NCBI GenBank assembly: GCA_001931875.2
Contig: MSJH02000453.1
Span: forward strand, 1 to 19,137
DNA length: 19,137 bases
Source of the DNA: Byssochlamys sp. IMV 00236
Taxonomy: Eukaryota; Ascomycota; Eurotiomycetes; Eurotiales; Thermoascaceae
Direction of reading: 5' to 3'
In this document: positions 1 through 9,182 of the stretch, piece by piece
Layout of the letters: every line of letters starts with the position of its first letter
Position numbering within the stretch: position 1 is the stretch's first letter
Translations under genes and position numbers: made by a program
The notes under the pieces: model-generated
What the model saw: the letters and a program-made list of their open reading frames with translations, nothing else
What the model was told of the DNA's origin: nothing
Databases searched by the model: none

Positions 1-523
1 GCTTCCAACATTTTATTTTTTTATTCAAAAAAAAAAAAAAAAAAAGTCAACAACAACAACAAAAAAAAATAGGTATTTAGTACGCCTATGAACGGAAATT
101 GAAATAACTGGGGAAGAGAGAAAAGGGTGAATACTGAGCCAATGGGCTTCAATATTTAAAAAGGAAAGTATGATTACGTGTGAGTACTTTCCTTGATTAA
201 TGCAAACAAAAAAGTGAGGGCGTCTCAGGATTTATTTGCCTCCCCCTTTTTTTACAAGTAAACAAAATTTATCATACAGAGAGTCTTTGATTAATAATAC
301 AAACACTTTCTACTCCTTAAATCAAGCTTGTCTCCCTTACGTGAGTGTTACGAAAAGTGATAAAAAAGGAAATACCTTTAGTCAAACTCAGTTTTTTTTT
401 ATTTGCACGATATGCCTCTGTGACTTTCCAAATCAAATCTTAAAGAGGATAAACTTTGGCAGTAAATCTTTGATCAGCAAACATTCTTTTCTTTTTCTTT
501 TTCTCTATTCTTTAATAAATTGC
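1..523. other. Left-edge intergenic region upstream of the flavoprotein gene
   Basis: No gene was recognised here. The stretch is AT-rich, with a 19-nt A run at 27-45 followed by short CAA repeats and another A run. The frame of the downstream flavoprotein is open from 236, but it contains no ATG before 524, and the encoded residues are low-complexity and unlike the family. I therefore treat this part as promoter and 5' UTR. The pyrimidine-rich run at about 481-510, just before the ATG, fits a fungal transcription-start region. Confidence 0.6.
27..45. repeat. Poly(A) homopolymer, 19 nt
   Basis: An uninterrupted run of A is visible. It is followed by GTC, a few CAA trinucleotides and a further A run to about 69. 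It lies outside any recognised gene and is probably simple slippage sequence. Confidence 0.9.
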
Positions 524-2212
524 ATGACAGAAAAATCAAAAGTCAAAGTAGCCGTCATAGGATCAGGCTTGGCTGGTCTATCGGTAGCTTATTTATTAAC
601 AAAGGGATCAGATAAATTTGAAGTTCACTTGTTCGAAAAGAATGCTTCCTTAGGGATGGATGCTTCTTCTATCTCGGTTGGTCCTAATAAAGAGCATCGA
701 ATTGATGTAAGTCAATAAGAGCGTTGATCGGGTATATTTCTCTCTTTTTAACTCTATTTATATCTTAGGTACCAATGCGATCATTCATGTCTGGTAAGTA
801 AACAATAGTGAATATATTATGCTGTAATAACACATTTATAGGTTACTATTCACATCTTTTGCGACTATATAGTCACCTACAAATCCCTGCCAAAAAGGCA
901 AAGTTCAGTTTCGGATGGTACAAGATCCAACAAGACACAACACAGCAGTACGCCCCAACCGAAGTGGCTTCATTTACGAAAAATGAACCATACTTGATAT
1001 ACAGCGGTGCACGCACTGTAGGTTACCTCAATTGGATCCAGCGTAATACACATTCACTCATGGACTCAGCTCAAGCCCTTGTTACCTTTTTCTGGAATAC
1101 TTGCATTGTCGCATTTTCTTACTTTCAAATTCTATTAATATCACTCTACATGCATCATAAGGGTCATTTGAAGGATCCTATGCACGAGATATGTAATCTA
1201 ACTCTAAGCGAGTTCTTCAAGAGATACTATATTCATGAATATTTTGCATACCAAGTCTTTGTGCCGCTATTTGCAGCAGTTTGTACCAACTCACACCAGT
1301 CCATGCTACAGTATCCTGCATCTGATATTCTAGGTTTGTGTGTCACCCCCTCTCTTTTCTTTTGTTACTAATTTTGCATATGATAATTTAAAAACAGAAT
1401 ACGTGGCATTAGGCGTATTTGAAGAATCGTATGTGGCAGCATGCGGCGTTCAGCAAGTCGTCAAGCGACTCTCAGCGCCACTAAAACATATCCACCTAAA
1501 GACTCAAATCACCAGTATTCAATCTGACCCATCTTCTCGTCATCGATACCGAATCCAGGATGAAAAAGAACAGTCGTATGATATTGACCACATCATTTTT
1601 GCAACTCAGGGTAACCAAGCGGCGAATTTACTAAAGCATCTGGCCTATTCTACCCCAAAACTCAAGGAATCGCTCAAAGATCAGATTGATATGCTCAGCA
1701 GATTCCGGTATGATTCTGCCTTAGTCATCAATCACACAGACGTCCGCGTGCTGCCGAGAAATCCAAGTCATTGGAGAGCTCTCAACTTGGCCGTGATTGA
1801 CAAGAGCGTAGACCCTGGTGACAGTGAGCTCATCGTGCCGTATCCTCACGACACGACCATGGCCACACATATCCTCAACATGACACACAACCAGATGCCT
1901 CAAGAGATGATCTATATGCAGACAACAAATCCATGTCTTAGCGTAGACCCGGAAAAGGTGCTTTCTGTTGCCTGGTTTGAACGCGCGACGGTAACACTGG
2001 ATTCTAAACGAGCACTGCAGACTGGTCTATTCACTCTAGTGGACGGTGAATATGAACTAGGACCCTGTCAAGGCAAGAACAATATCTGGTTCGTTGGATC
2101 ATACTGCTGGAAGGGAATTCCCTTGCTCGAAGGCTGTGTGGCAAGCGCAGAGTACGTGGTCATCAAAGGCATTGCACGCTATGAAGGTGTGTCTGTCAAC
2201 GTGCCTTGGTAA
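524..2212 (+). CDS. FAD/NAD(P)-binding amine-oxidase-like flavoprotein
   Basis: Four exons are inferred: 524-706, 769-793, 842-1333 and 1398-2212, giving about 504 residues. All introns are GT-AG (62, 48 and 64 nt), and the last contains a CTAAT branch-like motif. The start is the first ATG in this frame. The N-terminus has a Rossmann dinucleotide fold, GSGLAG at residues 13-18, with the usual acidic residue ending strand 2 (LFEK, about 37-40). The 25-nt exon restores the conserved VPMRSFMSGYYSHL stretch. The C-terminus (GSYCWKGIPLLEGCVASAE) matches the FAD-contacting end of amine oxidases. It resembles the predicted NAD/FAD-binding proteins of COG2907, whose substrate is generally unknown. 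A hydrophobic stretch at about 147-176 could touch or cross a membrane. It ends 64 nt before PER1 on the same strand. The family call is firm; the substrate is not known. Confidence 0.86.
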
Positions 2213-2246
2213 TCTGTGTTTTAAATTATATTTACCCTGATTATGT

Positions 2247-2252
2247 AATAAA
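2247..2252 (+). terminator. Poly(A) signal of the flavoprotein gene
   Basis: A canonical AATAAA lies 34 nt after the flavoprotein stop and 24 nt before the PER1 start codon. The 3' end of one transcript and the start of the next must therefore share this 64-nt gap. Confidence 0.5.
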
Positions 2253-2276
2253 CTGTCTCTTTCTTTATTCCACACA

Positions 2277-3206
2277 ATGAAAGCACAACTGTTGCTGATA
2301 TTGAGTTGCTTGATAGTACTATGCCTTGCTTCCTCAGGAGATATTCAACCAGAGTATAACCTGTGCGTAGACACATGCTCATCTAGACCCCATTTATTAC
2401 CAGCTTATTTACGATTGTTCGGCTGGACTGTCAGAGATGATTGCAGATACCGTTGCATGCAGTCAATCACACAAGAGGCAATAGAGCAAGGGGCACGCAT
2501 TCACCAGTATCACGGAAAGTGGCCCTTTTATCGACTATACGGCATTCAAGAACCTGCATCTGTCTTATTTTCCATTCTGAATGGTCTTCAACATTACAAA
2601 TATTTTTTCAGACTAAAGCAACAACTGTCAAACACATATTATTTAAAGCCCATCTACATGGGTATCTCTATCTGTGGCATGAACGCTTGGATCTGGAGCA
2701 CTGTCTTTCATTCACGCGATACGCCATGGACAGAAAAACTCGATTATTTTAGTGCAGGACTTTATATCCTCTACGGCCTCTTCGTCGCCGTCCTTCGCAT
2801 CTTTCACATCCGACACCGCCTCGCGATCGCCGTGTGGGCTTGTCTCTGTGCTGGAGCTTTTGCCGCACACGTGACGTATCTCACACGTCTGCCAAGATTT
2901 GACTACGGCTACAACATGCTTGCCTGTCTGATCATTGGAGGAATCCAGACATCACTGTGGCTCATTTGGTCCATCTGGAACGTGAAGAAACGATCTTATG
3001 CCTGGATGGCCGGTGTCTCTGTCGTCCTGGTCAGTTTGGCCATGTGTTTGGAGATTTTTGATTTCCCACCTTGGCTTGGCACGTTGGATGCCCATTCACT
3101 CTGGCATGCAGCAACCATACCTTTAGCTCCCTTGTTTTATCGATTTTTATTACGAGATGCATACGCAGAGACAAATCAGACATCAGTCGATAAACGATCG
3201 TCGTGA
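2277..3206 (+). CDS. PER1: GPI-anchor lipid remodelling protein Per1/PGAP3
   Basis: A single uninterrupted exon encodes 309 residues. Per1 family members act in the ER membrane as the phospholipase-A2-like step that removes the unsaturated sn-2 acyl chain from GPI anchors before long-chain remodelling. Visible here are an N-terminal hydrophobic signal peptide (about 1-19), then a Cys-rich lumenal segment (CVDTCSSRPHLLP and CRYRCMQSI). About seven hydrophobic segments follow from about residue 125. Two CREST-superfamily signatures with candidate catalytic His/Asp/Ser are present: NAWIWSTVFHSRDTPWTEKLDY (about 135-156) and DAHSLWHAATIP (about 273-284). The length is close to family norms, and no truncation is seen. 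The start lies directly after the signal-less 64-nt spacer, and the signal peptide supports it. An AATAAA poly(A) signal is at 3284-3289. Confidence 0.94.
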   Translation: MKAQLLLILSCLIVLCLASSGDIQPEYNLCVDTCSSRPHLLPAYLRLFGWTVRDDCRYRCMQSITQEAIEQGARIHQYHGKWPFYRLYGIQEPASVLFSILNGLQHYKYFFRLKQQLSNTYYLKPIYMGISICGMNAWIWSTVFHSRDTPWTEKLDYFSAGLYILYGLFVAVLRIFHIRHRLAIAVWACLCAGAFAAHVTYLTRLPRFDYGYNMLACLIIGGIQTSLWLIWSIWNVKKRSYAWMAGVSVVLVSLAMCLEIFDFPPWLGTLDAHSLWHAATIPLAPLFYRFLLRDAYAETNQTSVDKRSS

Positions 3207-3283
3207 GCACAGCATGACGTATATGTGTAAAGAATTTGCTCAAGGTCAGAAATCAAAAAGGTTGCCCTATAGATACCAATAAT

Positions 3284-3289
3284 AATAAA
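3284..3289 (+). terminator. Poly(A) signal of PER1
   Basis: AATAAA occurs inside a short AAT-repeat 78 nt after the PER1 stop codon, a typical fungal spacing. Confidence 0.5.
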
Positions 3290-4373
3290 AAAGAATCATC
3301 ACCATGGCAATTGTTACTTGGAATTTTTTTTATCGCGTCCCCCTTTTGTTCTTTGTCATTTTCCTTTTATGAAAATAAGGTTAGAAAAGGGGAGTTACAC
3401 TTTTAAAAAGGTAAGATCTTCCAAGAGTGAATATCAAAAGTTCTAAAAATAAATTTTGACACTTGCTAACAAATTAGGTTGCATTATCGGCGATGTCATA
3501 GGCTTCTTTTTTTCGTCTTAATACTCTTTTTTTTTATCACAATTACATCAGAACTTAATGAATATTCCTGTATAGGAGTGTTATTGTTGGACATCTTGAG
3601 GTTATCGATGTAGGATATAATTGACCCTTTATGATTTCTCGAGTTCAATTGAGTAAACATTGGTCAGGTGGATGAGGTACAAAACAACAAGTTCCTGGAG
3701 TAAAAAAGAGAGACAGATGACAGGGATCTACCAATGCTCTAATAGATTAAGGATGAGTAGCTTCAGGGGAGATTTAAATTATGGAAAGCAGAGAATGTAA
3801 TTGGATCAAATGCAGCACAGACTGCAATAGCCCCTTCACACTTTTATGGAATTCGCAGCTGTGGATTTTAAGAAATGCTGATACCGTCATTGGATTGACA
3901 CTCGGGATAAAAATTTAACCAAGAAGAAGTATAACTGGTATCGCCTATATTCTCTTGGAATTGTACACATTGCTCTTTTCCGGGTCAAGAAAACTTTATG
4001 TATAAAAATGTTACTAAGCCCTGAAACAACTGTTATTTCCGGTGGAGTATGTTACCATTACACCAATTGTAATGTTTAAATAAGTTGTTGTCCTTTATTA
4101 GAAAGTGACAAAAAGTCAGATGGATGGCTTCATTCTTAATGTTTAAATCAAGATAAAACAATCAATTGAAGTTCTAACCGGGTTACTGTTCTTCCCCTTA
4201 GTTTTCAAAGTGACAATGATGACAAAAATAAACAATGATGTAATCTTGACTGCTTTTATAAAGTAGTAACTGATTTTCATTAGATGCGACTCTACTTTCT
4301 GGAAACAAAGTTGCCCATGATTGTGGATCCTAAAAAAATTTTTTCTTTTTTTTCGATCCTAATCGTTTTGTTC

Positions 4374-4380
4374 TATAAAA
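4374..4380 (+). promoter_or_regulatory. TATA-like box of the MscS channel gene
   Basis: TATAAAA stands 110 nt before the chosen start codon at 4490. The spacing leaves room for a 5' UTR that would include the long T run. Confidence 0.4.
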
Positions 4381-4431
4381 AGTTAAAGCAGAAAGCGGGA
4401 TTTTTCATATGTTTTAATTGAATTGGCACCA

Positions 4432-4433
<2 letters not shown>

Positions 4434-4474
<41 letters not shown>
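4434..4474 (+). repeat. Poly(T) run of 41 nt just upstream of the MscS start
   Basis: Forty-one consecutive T residues end 15 nt before the ATG at 4490. The frame stays open through the run from an ATG at 4418, but that start would add a polyphenylalanine stretch not expected in the protein. The run is more plausibly 5' UTR or promoter DNA. Such runs are length-unstable in sequencing and in vivo. Confidence 0.9.
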
Positions 4475-4489
4475 CTCTTTCATTGCTCA

Positions 4490-7472
4490 ATGCCAGAGAT
4501 AGAAGAACAACCACAAACCCACAACGAAACGCCTCCTGTCAGACGACCCCCTAATACAAGATCCGCCTCATCCTCTGTCTCTGTCGTGAGCACCGATGAC
4601 GAGGAGCCTGTTTTAATTGATGACGGCGTACCTGCCAATATTCCATTAGAAGCTCTGGCAGGTCCAGCACTTGTTTTACCCAAGACAACCGACCTCGATG
4701 GCCGTACACTGCGTGAAGATTTCGATTGGGCAGGCAAAGACGAAGACGAAGAGACCGAGAAGAAGGACGATGAAAAGAAAAAGGGTGCACTTTTAACGAG
4801 TGGCCTCTTTATCTGTATCTCAAACAATTCAGCGCCTATTGCATGGACCTGTACCGTCCTTTTTGCAGCCATCTTTATTGCTGTAGATGTTGCCATCTTT
4901 GTCGTGTATCACAACCGAGATCAAATCACAATGACTTCGTACGGTCTACAGCTCTGGTTTACTTGGTTAGCCTTTGTCTGGTGCATCGCCTGTATCTCTC
5001 AAGTGTTTGTAGAGATCGTACCTTGGACAATTAAGAAACTAGTAGATTCTATTCGGCCACAATCAACGGAGGTGCTAAAGATGCGACTTTCTGTAAGTAG
5101 CAATAATAATTATCTGTGTTACCAGACGATTCATTGTTTTTTTTTTTTTTCTAAACAGTACTATATGGCACTACGTACCTATATCAAGCTACTCTTAATC
5201 TCTTCTTGGGCTTGGGGTGCCTGGGCATTTATCCAAGACCGCATTGCATTACCTTATGTTGGTACTGATGCAAATGGTATAGATCAATATGCCAGTAAAC
5301 CTTCTTATGTGCATACTTTTTATAGTATCTGGGAAGCCTGTTTTTTCGCCGCTTTATTTTTGTTTATTGAAAAGTTTATTCTTCAGCTGATCGGTAAGTT
5401 ATCTTTGACAGTTTTTGTAATGATATCATTGTGCTAACTTTATCTCCTTGTTTGATAGTTACATCTTTTCACAAGTAAGAGCATACATATAAAAATACTA
5501 GGGACAGTGACTTATATATATAATAGAAAAGCATATGAGGATAGAATTAAAGAAAATGACAAAGGACTTCGCATCTTGGATAGACTCAAAAAGATGAAGC
5601 GCAAAAATCCTCAAGAAATACTATTCAAACGTATCCGTCGAAAGCCCAAGACACCGGGCACAAGTGGTACTGGGACCCCCGTACGATCACACTCGATGGA
5701 TGAAGGTGTACCGAACAAGTCGATCATGTCCAACCAACACGAATTCTCGGATCAAAAGTCAAATGTCAAATTTCCTCCTTCACAAAACATGGATACCTTG
5801 ATTGCTATCCCGCCTATCGAGGATCGATACAGTCGCTCAGATGATGAGAAGCAAGATCTCAGAAGCGAATTGGAGCTTGAGAAGCCCTCAAAGAACAAAA
5901 AGTCACTCTTTCAAAAACTGAAGCGACAAAACAAAGAACAAGATCAAGCGTCTACTGCAACAACTCCTAGCAGTGACGAGTACCGTCCTACCCCTATTTC
6001 TAGAGAAGGCACATGGTTTTCTCGTACAAGTCATGATGGTTTCTTTAGCGCCACCAAAGATTTTGGTATCAGTACTTCGCAAATTCCTGGTAAATTGCTA
6101 AAAGGTGGTTACCAAAAATTTGTATCACAAACGAAACGAGATGGTATACCTACTCAAAATTCGACACAGCAGGCCAAGGCCTTGGCTAAAAAGATATACA
6201 ACAACATCATTGGTGCTGATGCAAACCGTGACTACATTGTCGAATCGGACCTGTATCCATTTTTTAGTACGGTCGAGGAAGCGTCTGAGGCGTTTCAGCT
6301 GTTTGATAGAGATGGAAACGGAGATATCAGCAAAAGGGAGCTCAGATCGGGCTGCATTCGAATTTATAAGGAACGCAAAAACTTGAGTCGATCCATGCGT
6401 GACCTGTCTCAGGCAACGGGTAAATTGGATATCATCCTTGTTATTGTCTTTACCATTGTCTGGGTCATTATTGTCTGCGCAGCATTTGGTGTTAATGTTG
6501 GTACAGATCTGATGCCACTTTGGAGTGCCTTTGTCGCAGCTAGTTTTATTTTTGGTACTTCTGCAAAGGATGCATTTGAAGCCATCATTTTTGTTTTCAT
6601 CACGGTAAAGAGACCAAAAGATACTTATACCCAATCAAGGCTAAACTTTATTTTCAGCATCCATTTGATGTAGGTGATCGTGTATTGATTGGTACAGAAA
6701 GCTGGATGGTTCATGAAGTTGGATTACTAGTGACTACTTTTCTGTAAGTTTTTAGGATTATTATCATTATGCGTAGTCATGACTAACCAACTGTCTAAAG
6801 TAAATGGGATGGCTCAGTCGTTTATGCTAAAAATTCGGTTTTATCCACTCAGTACATCATCAACGTCAGAAGATCCGGTAGAACAGGCGAAACGAACGGT
6901 AAGTGCACTCTTGATCCCAAATGATCAGTGACTAATTGCGTATTGTAAGAGTAGAACTTCAAATTCATTTCAATACACCTACATGGAAGATAAAGAAGCT
7001 TATATCTCACATGCAAGAATGGTGTAACCAATTCCCCAAACATTATTCACCCAACTCTGCCTCTTGTAACATTCTGTCCTTTCAGAATCAAAACTTGATT
7101 AGCTTATCGTTTTACTTTGAACATGCTCAAAATTGGCAAGACCCTGGCGGCCGTTGGCTGCGTCATAACAATTTCATGTTTGAATTGAAGGAAGAATGTG
7201 AACGTCTAGGCATTGAATATACCTTACCTACCCAGCCACTGGAAAACAGAACATTGGATGCACCACTTGAATCATACAATATGGGATCAAAGTCCGCTTA
7301 TGGGTTAGAAGGTATGAAGCAGCGTAGACCTTATAATACAAACGATGAAGATGAAACAAGAGATCCTGGTGGAGGTGTTGGTTCGAGTGGCACTGGTGCT
7401 AGTCACGGTCAGCCAGACGCAGGTGCAGTGGCTGGTGCAGCTTCTACACTCATGTTTGCTGCCAACATGTAA
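4490..7472 (+). CDS. MscS-family mechanosensitive ion channel with EF-hand
   Basis: Seven exons are inferred: 4490-5092, 5159-5393, 5459-5474, 5527-6604, 6658-6743, 6801-6898 and 6955-7472, giving about 877 residues. The order is an acidic, proline-rich cytosolic N-terminus (1-110), then four membrane segments (about 114-138, 150-175, 204-225, 252-278). A basic linker follows, then a canonical EF-hand loop DRDGNGDISKRE (about 545-556). Next come a pore-lining pair (about 585-640), the MscS beta-domain starting THPFDVGDRVLIG (about 644), an alpha/beta cage region, and a Gly/Ala-rich tail. This matches fungal Msy1/Msy2-type channels, known for ER localisation, Ca2+ regulation and hypo-osmotic tolerance. 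The start at 4490 is preferred over an in-frame ATG at 4418, which would encode polyphenylalanine. A 16-nt micro-exon (5459-5474) joins FHKKAYEDRI. The gene converges on the Bem1-like gene 96 nt away. Confidence 0.93.
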
Positions 7473-7508
7473 ACCATATACCACACACCTATTTATAATA
7501 TGTATAAT

Positions 7509-7514
7509 TTTATT
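7509..7514 (-). terminator. Poly(A) signal of the Bem1-like gene
   Basis: AATAAA on the minus strand (TTTATT on the plus strand) lies 55 nt after the Bem1-like stop. It falls inside the likely 3' UTR of the opposing channel gene. Confidence 0.4.
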
Positions 7515-7534
7515 ATATTCACAAAAAAAAAATT

Positions 7535-7540
7535 AATAAA
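7535..7540 (+). terminator. Poly(A) signal of the MscS gene
   Basis: AATAAA lies 63 nt after the MscS stop codon, between the two convergent stops. With the minus-strand signal at 7509-7514, each 3' UTR should reach into the other. Confidence 0.5.
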
Positions 7541-7568
7541 TACATCCTTTGTCTAATATACAAACGTA

Positions 7569-8965
7569 TTAATTTGTGATGATGGTTAATTTCCCCCTTT
7601 GTATTGCCTGCACAAAGGCTTCTTCCATATCTAATTCGCCTTCCAGAGGCACATTCTCTCCAGTTGTTTCATCTTTATAACACATTTTGACTTCGAATCC
7701 AATACGTTCAAAGACCTTGGATCGTAAATGGTCTAGTGTACTGTCCACAGGCATTTTGATGGCAAAAATATCATCCTTATGGATAATCTTGACCTTGACA
7801 TGGTCTTCATTCGAATGACGTGTTGCTCTCGGGTCGTAGTCTAATTCTATATCACCTTCATGAATTCCAAAGAGTTGGTTTTGGACAAGATCACATTCAG
7901 ACAAATATTTCGGAAGGCCGAGTAACTCCTTACAGTATCTGTTTAAATCCGCTTGTCTCTCAGCTATAAATAAACATCATTGTTAGACATTGTTAAACAC
8001 TTGTTCCTTTTTTTTTTACCTGTCACTTTATCATCTACTTCCTTCAGAGGCCCTGGCATATAAGGTAAAATGCGTTCTCTATCACCCTGTCCTGCTTCTA
8101 CGGGATAAGTTTTCAATAGATGAAGCTGAAAATCGTAAAAGTCTAGAAACCAATAAATAAACACAATTGTCTCCGGTATGATATCATACTTACCATCATA
8201 AAGACGATATAGGATCCGATGCATCCCACGAGCTGTTTTAGCGTACAGAACAAACCAATATTGGCCTCCTTCAAGAATAAACGAATTGATCTGAGCAAAG
8301 ACGACGCTGTCTTTCTTCTTTTGTTCAATCACGCCCAGCGGTATACTTGAAGCCTCATACAGCTGTGTCATCTTTTTCCAATCCTCTACAGGCGGCAGCT
8401 GCACTGACTCGACAGCCTGGCCGGTTTGTGCGTCTCTGACTTGTACAAACGAGACAGGAATCAATCCAGGGCCACCGAGTCTGCTGATGGGTTTAGCAAC
8501 ATACCAATCCTTTGTGGATTGTGCGATAATGACAATGGATTCGCCAGCCTGGGCGCTCAGTTCATCGGGTCTCTCGGCCGTAAAGTCATACATGACAACT
8601 CCATAGACTCGTTTCTGTTTGTGATCTTCAGTGCTACTTGTTGACGACGATGACAACGACATGGGTCTTGAACCAGTTCTCTCAATCACCTGGAAGTAAG
8701 AGACAGGCACGATACCTCTTGTGTCTGTTGCTGGGTTACTGGCTTCATACCATTCTGTATCATTTTCTCTTCCAATGACATGAAAAAAATCGCCTTTACG
8801 AAATGACAGCTCATGTGGACCCTGAGCTCGGTAATCGTATAGAGCTTTAATGATCTTTTTTGGTACGTTTAGTTGAGTAGGTAGTGTCGATATAGGTGTC
8901 GATATCTTGGTCTTTGTGAGTCGTTTTAAGCTTTTACTTCGCTTATGGCTGCTGGATAGAAACAT
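7569..8965 (-). CDS. BEM1: Bem1/Scd2-type polarity scaffold (SH3-SH3-PX-PB1)
   Basis: Three exons are inferred on the minus strand: 8965-8194, 8142-8020 and 7963-7569, giving about 429 residues. Bem1 proteins link Cdc42, its exchange factor Cdc24 and PAK kinases at sites of polarised growth. Domains seen: a basic Ser/Lys-rich N-terminus, SH3-1 (about 37-95, ALYDY and a paired W), a Ser-rich linker, and SH3-2 (about 119-177, MYDF). The PX domain (about 220-330) has the phosphoinositide motif RLYDDFYDF and the proline loop ILPYMPGP. The C-terminal PB1 domain (about 352-429) has an early basic strand, expected to bind Cdc24. It is shorter than yeast Bem1 (551) but has all four domains. The first intron (8143-8193) splits the PX motif and is in frame without a stop. 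The gene is divergent from the septin-like gene (217 nt) and convergent with the channel gene. Confidence 0.93.
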
Positions 8966-9182
8966 AAGAAGAGAAAAAAAAAATTAACTTTACTTCCGTT
9001 TTAGGATATTGGCGGAGATTAATTTATATGAATTTAAATTCCATAGAGTGCTGTTTAGGTGTGAAAGGATAGTGTATAATTGTCATGGAAACATATTTCT
9101 CCTTTTTTCTCTCTCTTTTTTTTCTTTTTTCTAGTCTGTATAAAATATTACTTTTGGAATTTTTTTGTTGTATTTTTAATCC
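8966..9182. promoter_or_regulatory. Divergent promoter region of the Bem1-like and septin-like genes
   Basis: The 217 nt between the two start codons must carry both promoters. There is a pyrimidine-rich run at about 9100-9133 and a TATA-like element at 9139-9146 facing the septin-like gene. No clear TATA box faces the Bem1-like gene. Confidence 0.55.
9139..9146 (+). promoter_or_regulatory. TATA-like box of the septin-like gene
   Basis: TATAAAAT lies 37 nt before the proposed ATG at 9183, directly after a T/C-rich stretch. It is well placed for a short 5' UTR and supports the upstream ATG and first exon. Confidence 0.45.

Larger units (their letters stand above)
3207..4489. other. 1.3-kb gene-free intergenic region upstream of the MscS gene
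   Basis: No open frame of coding size, tRNA-like element, inverted repeat or recognisable transposon end was found by eye. The first about 80 nt are the PER1 3' UTR (AATAAA at 3284-3289). The last about 120 nt hold a TATA-like box and a 41-nt T run. The middle has ordinary mixed composition, with no obvious repeats. Decayed sequence or a non-coding RNA cannot be excluded. Confidence 0.55.

Noticed and set aside
27..45. A-rich run as the tail of a retrotransposed gene copy
   Set aside because: No target-site duplication or gene remnant is seen next to it; simple repeats of this kind recur throughout the window.
236..523. Open frame preceding the flavoprotein start
   Set aside because: It contains no ATG in frame before 524, is low-complexity, and does not resemble the Rossmann-fold N-terminus that begins just after 524.
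1334..1397. Two separate genes at 808-1371 and 1340-2212
   Set aside because: Splicing a 64-nt GT-AG intron joins both frames into one continuous amine-oxidase-like protein, so the breaks are introns.
4418..4489. In-frame upstream start for the MscS channel
   Set aside because: It would encode 13 consecutive Phe from the T run; the ATG at 4490 after the run gives a normal acidic cytosolic N-terminus.
4480..4896. Minus-strand frame of 138 codons opposite the channel gene
   Set aside because: It is an antisense shadow of the acidic N-terminus; its Ser-rich translation mirrors the Glu/Asp codons.
6125..6634. Minus-strand frame of 169 codons opposite the channel gene
   Set aside because: It is antisense to the EF-hand and pore region of a well-supported gene; no recognisable motif of its own.
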